DNA from: JAGAJR01 sp048463395
GTDB lineage: Bacteria > Pseudomonadota > Alphaproteobacteria > RF32 > CAG-239
Direction: 5' to 3'
DNA length: 64,000 nt
Assembly: GCA_048463395.1 (NCBI GenBank)
Contig: DBFWPL010000019.1
Span: 11,969 to 75,968 of the forward strand
Below, one piece after another: positions 53,708 to 64,000 of this stretch (its first letter is position 1; each line of letters opens with the position of its first letter). Under the pieces are notes generated by a model that was not told the origin of the DNA, searched no databases, and was given only the letters and a program-made list of their open reading frames with translations. The position numbers were made by a program, and so were the translations under genes.

Positions 53708-56470
53708 TTAATTATACCGAGGATCTGATTTTATAATTGTATCCAGATTCTTTTTAATTTCATCCAAATGGGTTCGAGCATATTCTCGGCTCTTATTTTC
53801 ATCAAAAGATTTGCCGTTTCTTTGAGCAATGGCTTTTTGCTGATTAACGTAAGCGTTAATTGCAGAGTTATTCATTTTGTCCTGCGTCTCCTGAACGTTC
53901 TGTTCGTTTTGGCTGTGAGACTTTTGAACACCGGCATATCTTTGAGCGGCTTTTTCGGCAGCGGCGGCATATTTAGCTTCATCAGGCGTTCCCTTTGCTT
54001 GAGCAGCCATTCGTCGAGCCGTCTCATAATCATTCTTTGTCTGTTTTAATGAAGCTTCGGATTTCTGATATTTATCCCAGGCAACATTATTGTCTTGTTT
54101 GTTACCGACATAGTTATGAATATGTCTGTCAGCTTCTTGTCTTGACTGCTGAACATTACGATTCATGACCGGATCTGCAGTACCATTGTTATCTTGTGCT
54201 CTGTTGCTTCCGTTACGAGGAGCGGCATCTTGAACCTGTTTCGCCTGAGTAGACGGTGTTGGAGGAGGTGTATTAGGTCCTGGCTTATTGGTGCTTTGAG
54301 CAGCACTTCCGATTCTGCCGTTTGCTGCAGCAGCTCCGGCTCCTCTGGCTGGAACAGCGGCCCTGGCCTGACTTCCTCCTGCTGCCCCGCTGTTTCGTCC
54401 AAAGCCGAATGCTCGCCCGACAGCTCCGAGTACTCTATCTCTTCCTCGGCGGAGAGCCGGAGTTACCCCTGTCTTTTCGCCGGCATATCTGGTCGCTTTC
54501 AATCCTAACTTACCGGCACCGAGCGTAACGGCTTTAGCCCCGCTGGCAGCCAATCCGCCAATGGCAGCACCGTTACCGGCAAATCCGCCTTTAGCCATGG
54601 TTCCGGCCAGTTGCTCAGCTTGTCCGCATAATTTGAAACCAAACAGACAGCAGGCAATAAGGACTAAGAATCCGCCAAAACCAATATCCAGTAAATCTTG
54701 CAAAACTTGAACTTTATCCCCGTTTAAAGCCTCTTCAATGGCACTGAATCCGCCTTTGCCTCCGGTAAGTCCTTGCCCGATTAATTGAACATTGACGCTG
54801 ACAACTAATCCAAGCATTACATAAGTAAAGAAGGAATTCATAAACATTTCCCAACCTTTACCGGTGTATGAACTGGTCGCTTTAAGAGGCCAACAAGCAA
54901 TTAAGAACGGCATTAATGCTCCGACAACCCCCAAACGAACGGTTGCGTCAATCAGGTAGAATGCAAATGCAAGCGAAATCAACCAAGAGAAGCAGTAAAT
55001 CAGCAATCCTTGGAACATCATGCCGAAATCCCAGAATTTAACAGATAAAACTTCGGTGGCCGCAGTATTGCGTGCAACACACATAAGGCTTGAAGCTATG
55101 GTTTGCGGAACGGAAATTTCAGCTTGTACGGCTTTGATGAAACATATAATTTTCTGACCTAAAGAAGCAGGCAGAATACCTCCGCTGACAGTGATGTCTC
55201 CGCAGCTTTTTAGAGTAGCATATGTACTTCCTTTTTCAAACAGCAGAGATGAACCGAATTCTAATCCTGCGGACAGAACCGGACTGATGATATAAGTATA
55301 AACACTGCCTATTTTTATTAACAAAACGTAGGCGAAAAAGACTTTGAAGGCTTGCCCTAACAATTCGGTAACAAACTTCGGACCATCTTGTTTTGTAAAG
55401 GAGCTGACCAGCTTAAGAACAGAAAATGCGACATAAATGGCAAACCCGAGCAGAAGAATCTGAGCTATGGTTGTGGCAAGTTTTGCCGCCGACGCTGTTG
55501 CTATGTCATTTGCTGTATTGAAAATGACTTGGAATAACGGGCAGAACAAACAACTTTGAGATTCGGCTAATTTTGCCGGCATAGGAATACAGCCTTTAGT
55601 AACTCCGGAAACAGAGGCTATCGTATCACCGTTCTTTTCAAATAAAAACTTTTTACCTGTTTTAGGGTCTGTATAAACATATAATTCACCTTTAATACTA
55701 CCCATATCTAAAGTTGTTTTGAAATCTTTTTTGGCAGACATAAGCTGAGGAATCTCTGCTACGAATTCATCGACAAGTTTTACATAACTTTGATATGTTT
55801 TAATCATTTTTTCAATAGATTGACATGCATCTTCGGGGCGATCATCAACTAATTTCTTTAAGTCTTTCATTGCTTCAGATCCGTCCAATGTTATGGTATT
55901 CCACACAGCAGAACCAAAGGTGCTCCAATCAAATTCAGTGACAAATGCACGAGCTTCTGCTTTTATAGCTTTCCATGCATTTCCGCCTTCTCCTTTGAGA
56001 ATATCCGAAATTTTAGGACATTCTCCCTTTTTCGCTTCAGCTAGAGCTTCATTGGCTTTTTTGATTGCTTCTTCATAAGCAGTCTTAATACAAGTAGCAG
56101 GTCTTTTTTGTAATTCCTCAAATGAATCGCTAGAATCAACAAGTACTTGAAGAGCATCCCACGCTCCACATTCTAAAGCAGAACTAAGACTAAGATAGCC
56201 GACAGTTGAATCTCCTAAGACATCATCATTTAATTTGCTTCTCATTGTTTTGAAAGTTTCTTCATATTTTTTTATTTTGGCGGCTAATTCATTTCTTTTG
56301 TTTACTTCCTCGCGAGTGTCGGCATCCCCCGCAACTCGAATATTTCCGGCATTACGTTGTTTCTCAAACCAGTCCATTTCTTTTTCACCGGCCCGAACCG
56401 TATTAGGAAGCGTCAGAGTGAAAGCTCCGAGTACTAATAAAAGTAGGATTTTAATATTACTTATTTTCAT
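53708..56470 (-). CDS. virB6: VirB6-like channel protein with large periplasmic N-terminal domain
   Basis: A 920-residue TrbL/VirB6-family protein starting at ATG 56470 (AAGGAAG upstream, chosen over an upstream codon inside the small preceding gene). It has a signal peptide (ending TVRA), a periplasmic domain of about 290 residues with several Cys, a VirB6 block of membrane helices (about 330-640) starting LLLGFAIYVAFSVLKLVSSF, and a cytoplasmic tail with basic, Ala/Gly-rich, Pro-rich and finally Gln/Asn-rich coiled segments. It is the first of four tandem VirB6-like genes. Rickettsiales also carry several large VirB6 proteins in tandem. Confidence 0.83.
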   Translation of the reverse strand: MKISNIKILLLLVLGAFTLTLPNTVRAGEKEMDWFEKQRNAGNIRVAGDADTREEVNKRNELAAKIKKYEETFKTMRSKLNDDVLGDSTVGYLSLSSALECGAWDALQVLVDSSDSFEELQKRPATCIKTAYEEAIKKANEALAEAKKGECPKISDILKGEGGNAWKAIKAEARAFVTEFDWSTFGSAVWNTITLDGSEAMKDLKKLVDDRPEDACQSIEKMIKTYQSYVKLVDEFVAEIPQLMSAKKDFKTTLDMGSIKGELYVYTDPKTGKKFLFEKNGDTIASVSGVTKGCIPMPAKLAESQSCLFCPLFQVIFNTANDIATASAAKLATTIAQILLLGFAIYVAFSVLKLVSSFTKQDGPKFVTELLGQAFKVFFAYVLLIKIGSVYTYIISPVLSAGLEFGSSLLFEKGSTYATLKSCGDITVSGGILPASLGQKIICFIKAVQAEISVPQTIASSLMCVARNTAATEVLSVKFWDFGMMFQGLLIYCFSWLISLAFAFYLIDATVRLGVVGALMPFLIACWPLKATSSYTGKGWEMFMNSFFTYVMLGLVVSVNVQLIGQGLTGGKGGFSAIEEALNGDKVQVLQDLLDIGFGGFLVLIACCLFGFKLCGQAEQLAGTMAKGGFAGNGAAIGGLAASGAKAVTLGAGKLGLKATRYAGEKTGVTPALRRGRDRVLGAVGRAFGFGRNSGAAGGSQARAAVPARGAGAAAANGRIGSAAQSTNKPGPNTPPPTPSTQAKQVQDAAPRNGSNRAQDNNGTADPVMNRNVQQSRQEADRHIHNYVGNKQDNNVAWDKYQKSEASLKQTKNDYETARRMAAQAKGTPDEAKYAAAAEKAAQRYAGVQKSHSQNEQNVQETQDKMNNSAINAYVNQQKAIAQRNGKSFDENKSREYARTHLDEIKKNLDTIIKSDPRYN

Positions 56471-56648
56471 CGTCGTCTTCCTTTTTAAACGGATTGCCAA
56501 GTACTTTTAATGCCGCAATCAGGACTATAATCACCAGGATAACGGAGTAGGAAAGGGCGTTCGGGCTGGCAAACAAGCCAAATAAGTCAATATAATATGC
56601 TCCGATAAGGGCAACTATGATTCCGATATTAACTAAAAAAGCCTTCAT
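56457..56648 (-). CDS. Small two-helix membrane protein heading the VirB6 operon
   Basis: A 63-residue protein with two hydrophobic helices (about 3-26 and 34-52) and a charged C-terminal tail (KKEDDDENK). GAGAGGAAAG lies directly before the ATG. It overlaps the next VirB6 gene by 14 bases, so the two are translated together. No family is recognised. Its fixed place before the channel genes suggests a small membrane partner of VirB6. Confidence 0.6.
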   Translation of the reverse strand: MKAFLVNIGIIVALIGAYYIDLFGLFASPNALSYSVILVIIVLIAALKVLGNPFKKEDDDENK

Positions 56649-56737
56649 TCTTTCCTCTCAGCTCCAAACCCACTGGTTCATTCTAAAAATAGTGTACCAT
56701 ATAAAAGTAAAAAAATTTGTTACAGTTTTTTGATTTT

Positions 56738-57583
56738 TTACTTAAAATTTCCTTTTTTTATAAAATTGAGACAAGCATTTACAATTTTTTTATTTTTGAA
56801 CGGATTCCATATTCCCGTTTTAATATGAATAATCTCTTTTACCCCGTTTAACTTTGCTTCATTGGATGGCGGGAAAAATGATTTTAACTTTTCCGGAAGC
56901 AAGTGAGCCAGCCATATAAACGGACATTGTTTGGAGATGATTCCTACCTCTAAATGCTGTGGAAAAGGCGGAATCCTTGATACCTCTTTCTTGGAAATTT
57001 CCGATATAATCGGACCTAACAACCATCGGAAGAATTTGTATTTCCCGAGCTTGGTAAGAAAAGAACTTCCCTGATTCGGAGGTGCAACTTCAACAATTCT
57101 GTTTATTTTCAATCGGTTTTGCCATTTAGAATTTTTTGCCATCAGCTTTTGTAAAACGATTCCCCCGATACCTTTGGTAACAAAAGAAACCTCTGTAACA
57201 TCTTCAAGGTGTTCCAGCAGAAATTCGAGTTGCCGGACATGCGATTCCATATCTTTTCTGGTTGACGGATAGTTAATGGCTGCCGCCATGTAGCCGGCCT
57301 TCAGAGCCTTTCTCCATAAAGGCTGGAAAATGTTTTTGGAGTCGCCCAGACCATGCAGCATAATAATCATATGTCCGCGTTGACGGGAAAGTTGGTATAT
57401 CTCTATATATTTAACAAACGCCCTGCGACAGTCTTCAAAACTTCCTTCATGACGTCTGATATCCCAGTTATCAAGCAGTCTGTAAGTCTTTGAACGATAG
57501 TTTCTTTGGATTCGCCACTTTTGATAAAAGAAAACGTCTTCCCAGAATTGACTTCCCCCTAATGTAAAAAAGTCGAATCGCAT
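56738..57583 (-). CDS. Alpha/beta-hydrolase-like protein without the usual nucleophile
   Basis: A 281-residue protein with the outline of a lipase/esterase-type alpha/beta hydrolase: the oxyanion-type motif MLHGLGD (His 77), then a strand and the elbow region FVTKGIGG (134-141). In the family this elbow reads G-x-S-x-G-G, but here Gly 138 stands where the Ser nucleophile is expected. The C-terminal Asp/His region cannot be placed with certainty. It is thus probably inactive or uses another residue. AGGGG lies before the ATG. It follows the small lipoprotein gene by 17 bases, on the same strand, suggesting co-expression. Confidence 0.65.
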   Translation of the reverse strand: MRFDFFTLGGSQFWEDVFFYQKWRIQRNYRSKTYRLLDNWDIRRHEGSFEDCRRAFVKYIEIYQLSRQRGHMIIMLHGLGDSKNIFQPLWRKALKAGYMAAAINYPSTRKDMESHVRQLEFLLEHLEDVTEVSFVTKGIGGIVLQKLMAKNSKWQNRLKINRIVEVAPPNQGSSFLTKLGKYKFFRWLLGPIISEISKKEVSRIPPFPQHLEVGIISKQCPFIWLAHLLPEKLKSFFPPSNEAKLNGVKEIIHIKTGIWNPFKNKKIVNACLNFIKKGNFK

Positions 57584-57600
57584 TTTGTTGACCCCTGGCT

Positions 57601-58023
57601 TTACCGCCCGATAACATTAGTGTTAGGAATGGCTGTAATAGTAACAACAGTGTCTGAACCGTCCTCAATAAGAATCTGTAAAGCTCTGTTGTTGCGTATG
57701 TAAGTCATGTGGCTGACTCTGGCCCGAACGGTGGCTACTTCTATCCACTTGAATTTAGGCATTTCCGACATATAAAAATCAAAAATCTGACTCGGCTCGT
57801 ATGGTGTTGTATAAGTAAGACTGCCGATCCAGTTTTCTCCGCTGCCTAAAGCTTTGGTGTCGTTCAAATCAATATAAGCCTTGTCAGGAAACGGAACGTC
57901 GGGAAAGTGGGCAAATGCCAAAGGAATCGCATTGCCGTCAACACCGTTGAGAATTGGCTTTTCAGAGGCACAGGCCGAAAGTATTAAGCATAAAGTTATG
58001 ACTAAGATATTATTTTTTAACAT
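57601..58023 (-). CDS. Small outer-membrane-type lipoprotein
   Basis: A 140-residue lipoprotein with signal and lipobox LSAC (Cys 18). The mature domain is alpha/beta, with FPDVPFPD, WIGSLTYTTPY, FYMSEMPKFKW and a final beta pair with VVTITAIP. Similar small lipoproteins with a (F/Y)-x-x-x-M-P-x-x-x-W pattern occur in many alphaproteobacteria with unknown function. It precedes the hydrolase-like gene on the same strand. Confidence 0.6.
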   Translation of the reverse strand: MLKNNILVITLCLILSACASEKPILNGVDGNAIPLAFAHFPDVPFPDKAYIDLNDTKALGSGENWIGSLTYTTPYEPSQIFDFYMSEMPKFKWIEVATVRARVSHMTYIRNNRALQILIEDGSDTVVTITAIPNTNVIGR

Positions 58024-58204
58024 TTTTATTACCTTGTGTTCATTTTCCGTTGTGTTATATTGAACTCATAGTAACGCCATTAAGTTAAAAAAAAGGAAAT
58101 ATGCACCTAATATTTCCGGTCAAAAGTAACGCGTTAAATTTTCCTAAGTTTTCAACGAGTTATGTAAAAAAGTGAAAAAAATCGATTTTTTTTGATTTTT
58201 TGTG
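58024..58204. other. AT-rich region upstream of the rRNA promoter
   Basis: No gene is seen. It holds a hairpin GGAAATAT / ATATTTCC (58095-58117) and, just before the promoter, a very AT-rich stretch (about 58165-58203) in the position of an UP element, which would raise rRNA transcription. Confidence 0.4.
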
Positions 58205-58233
58205 TTGACATCTGAGCGGGAGTGTCCTATAAA
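58205..58233 (+). promoter_or_regulatory. rRNA operon promoter
   Basis: TTGACA (58205-58210), exactly 17 bases, then TATAAA (58228-58233): a near-consensus sigma-70 promoter about 185 bases before the 16S start, with AT-rich DNA upstream. This is the expected place for rrn transcription to begin. Confidence 0.85.
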
Positions 58234-58417
58234 CCCACTCACCGGCGACGAGCTGATAACGAAAAGGTTTGTTGCTGGTAGTTATAATAGTATAGTAAAT
58301 AAGGGAAGAAGAGGATACGCAGACGGTGAGTATCGGAAGATATGGAAAAGTCTGTGTATTTGAACAAAGGAACCAAGAAAATTCTTTTAAGTTAAAGTAG
58401 ATAGACAGGATTAAATT

Positions 58418-59924
<1,507 letters not shown>

Positions 59925-59992
59925 AAAGAAAAAGAAGACTGGTATTTACCGTCTACGTATCCTCTTAACAAAATGAGTGGTGGCAAACCGAT

Positions 59993-60069
<77 letters not shown>

Positions 60070-60073
60070 TTAC

Positions 60074-60239
60074 GGGGGTATAGCTCAGCTGGGATGGCTA
60101 AGTAAAAACAACAAAGATTTGTTGTTTTTATCTGTAACATCTTGGCTATCTTGCCGAGAGAGGCTGGCGACAGCTACCGAAGCGAGGCTAGATACTCAAG
60201 GCATCTGCGAAGCAGGTGCACGACCGAAAGGATCGCAAT
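60074..60239 (+). repeat. Partial tRNA-Ala copy plus inserted spacer segment
   Basis: Bases 60074-60094 are identical to the first 21 bases of the intact tRNA-Ala at 60240-60260. After this the sequence departs into about 145 bases with a perfect 12-base hairpin (AAAAACAACAAA / TTTGTTGTTTTT at about 60103-60128) and another hairpin (GCATCTGC / GCAGGTGC). The truncated copy cannot form a tRNA. This looks like a 166-base insertion or duplication in the spacer. Confidence 0.85.
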
Positions 60240-60315
60240 GGGGGTATAGCTCAGCTGGGAGAGCACCTGCTTTGCAAGCAGGGGGTCAGGAGTTCGATCC
60301 TCCTTACCTCCACCA
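60240..60315 (+). tRNA. tRNA-Ala (TGC)
   Basis: A 76-base cloverleaf: acceptor GGGGGTA/TACCTCC, D-arm GCTC/GAGC, anticodon loop TTTGCAA (TGC) on CCTGC/GCAGG, T-arm AGGAG/CTCCT, encoded CCA. It is intact, despite the partial copy just upstream. Confidence 0.97.
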
Positions 60316-60541
60316 ACAAGACATTTTGTTAAAGATAGTTATAAAACATTGTAAATAGGAAGAAAGAAGAGTTGAATATTAAGAATAGCAATATTTTTGA
60401 TATTTAGCTGACGAATTAGAATAAAATCTAATGGAGAAAAAGTAGAAGATACACCTTTTTTAATGACGAATTAAAAAAACGGGTAAATTTTACTGAGTAG
60501 TATGAATGATTTGCCGAGAGGCAGATTATTTATACGTTAAA
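60316..60541. other. tRNA-Ala to 23S spacer with processing stem
   Basis: No gene. Bases 60521-60549 pair almost perfectly with 63279-63307 beyond the 23S, forming the long stem cut by RNase III. TGACGAATTA occurs twice (about 60409 and 60461), and TTGCCGAGAG (60511-60520) repeats a sequence at 60151-60160 in the insertion. Confidence 0.7.
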
Positions 60542-63288
<2,747 letters not shown>

Positions 63289-63347
63289 TTAACGTATAAA
63301 TAATCTGCTTCAATAGATGTATTCCTTTTTCTGTTATGGTGATTGGA

Positions 63348-63466
63348 TGATCTGGTGGTAATAGCAAAGGTGTCCCACCCGATCCCATTCCGAACTCGGA
63401 CGTTAAACCCTTTTGCGCCTATGGTACTTTGTCTTAAGGCACGGGAGAGTCGGTCGCTGCCAGATC
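63348..63466 (+). rRNA. rrf: 5S ribosomal RNA
   Basis: Contains CCCGATCCCATTCCGAACTC and GGGAGAGTCGGTCGCTGCCAG, with the ends GATCTGG/CCAGATC pairing. Length about 119 bases. It is flanked by an extra stem TTATGGTGATT / AATCACCATAA used in processing. No tRNA-fMet follows. Confidence 0.97.
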
Positions 63467-63508
63467 TTCTAATCACCATAATGCTTTCTTCCTTTTTACT
63501 CGTTTTGT

Positions 63509-63532
63509 GCTTCCCTTCCGGGAAGCTTTTTT
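63509..63532 (+). terminator. rRNA operon terminator
   Basis: GCTTCCC and GGGAAGC pair around TTCC, followed by six T. It is 43 bases after the 5S end. Confidence 0.93.
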
Positions 63533-63808
63533 GTATCTGAAACCTATATCTCCCGCTCCGATAAACTCCCTTATTCTCCCGTTCCTTCTTGGGGAATATT
63601 TCCGGATTTGCATATCTCACATAAACTCTTTAATATCCCGAGATACCCACAATTACAATGTCCTTCTTCTCTCATCCCCCTGTTCGTCTTTTTCGATATC
63701 TCCTTTAGAATTTATTGTATTGATTGTATTCTGTTATCGCATTAACCTGTAGTTGTGTTCGGGCCCTGCCCCTGTCTTAACCCTTTTTTTATTTATAAGG
63801 ATCTAAAT
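63533..63808 (+). other. Leader region of the cold-shock gene
   Basis: About 275 bases without a convincing gene. A promoter-like TTGATT and TAACCT with 17 bases between them lies near 63720-63750, and the cold-shock start follows by about 65 bases. A pyrimidine-rich stretch fills the rest. Cold-shock genes often have long leaders; none is proven here. Confidence 0.3.
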
Positions 63809-64000
63809 ATGCTCAAAGGTACTCTCAAATGGTTTAATGCTAAAAAAGGTTATGGTTTCATCTTGCCTGAAATCCCCGCCGAAAAAGATGTCTTTATCCA
63901 CGTTACCGCACTCCAAAAAGCCGGTATCAAACATATCTCCGACGGACAACCGCTCTCTTACTCCCTCTTCAATGATCGCGGTAGAGTTGCCGCTACCGAT
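63809..64000 (+). CDS. Cold-shock domain protein (partial, 3' end outside window)
   Basis: The first 64 residues of a CspA-family protein, from ATG 63809 (AAGGATCT upstream). It begins MLKGTLKWFNAKKGYGF and carries both RNA-binding motifs, KGYGFI (RNP1) and VFIHV (RNP2), with the usual spacing. CspA-family proteins bind single-stranded RNA and act as RNA chaperones. The frame is open at the window edge; only a few residues would be missing if it is about 70 residues, as usual. It follows the rRNA terminator and has its own leader. Confidence 0.93.
   Translation, partial: MLKGTLKWFNAKKGYGFILPEIPAEKDVFIHVTALQKAGIKHISDGQPLSYSLFNDRGRVAATD

Noticed and set aside
8729..56648. Integrated conjugative element or prophage
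   Set aside because: No integrase, relaxase, transposase or attachment repeats were found in the window, so mobility cannot be supported here.
60119..60358. Open frame of 79 codons in the rRNA spacer
   Set aside because: It runs through the intact tRNA-Ala gene and the insertion; it has no ribosome site and is best seen as chance.

Overview
The window is a chromosomal segment of a moderately AT-rich alphaproteobacterium. It carries a complete 16S-tRNA-Ile-tRNA-Ala-23S-5S operon whose 16S has the short V3 region typical of Alphaproteobacteria. The exact lineage cannot be fixed by eye; an uncultured host-associated or gut-type group is a guess from coding style, not a measurement.

Most of the window (about 1-56.7 kb) is envelope-spanning secretion machinery. 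On the minus strand at 1-8.4 kb lies a type IVb-pilus-like set in the order OmpA-like protein, TcpQ/PilL-like lipoprotein, PilN secretin, PilO, PilP and a PilQ/GspE-type ATPase that runs off the left edge. Divergent from it, on the plus strand at 8.7-38.0 kb, is a heavily enlarged VirB-type (P-type) type IV secretion system. Its order is three VirB2-like pilin modules (the third inside an 850-residue protein), a terminator, a promoter, VirB3, VirB4, three exported coiled-coil proteins in the VirB5 position, a 1680-residue exported protein, VirB8, a VirB7-like lipoprotein, a second VirB8, VirB9 with a C-terminal SPOR domain, two giant repeat proteins (the second ends in the VirB10 domain) and VirB11.

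Region 38.0-44.3 kb (minus strand) holds a small XRE regulator preceded by a structured RNA and terminator, then a four-gene cluster: a single-pass membrane protein, a second secretin-like lipoprotein, a soluble protein and a 958-residue acidic protein with repeated Trp/Tyr motifs. Region 44.3-46.6 kb holds a double-HTH S24-type repressor between two LprI-like secreted proteins. Region 46.6-56.7 kb (minus strand) is a run of four VirB6-like channel proteins headed by a 63-residue membrane protein; the last VirB6 carries two peptidoglycan-cutting domains at its N-terminus and so may stand in for the missing VirB1. After an esterase-like protein lacking the usual nucleophile and a small lipoprotein comes the rRNA operon (58.2-63.5 kb), with a strong promoter and a partial tRNA-Ala duplication in its spacer. 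The window ends inside a cold-shock protein gene.

How the parts may work together (inference): VirB4 and VirB11 power assembly; VirB3, VirB8 and VirB6 build the inner-membrane platform; VirB7, VirB9 and VirB10 form the core complex; the two repeat proteins could give an unusually long periplasmic span; VirB9-SPOR could tie the machine to remodelled peptidoglycan; and the VirB6-hydrolase fusion could open the wall. No VirD4 coupling protein, relaxase or recognisable effector lies in the window.
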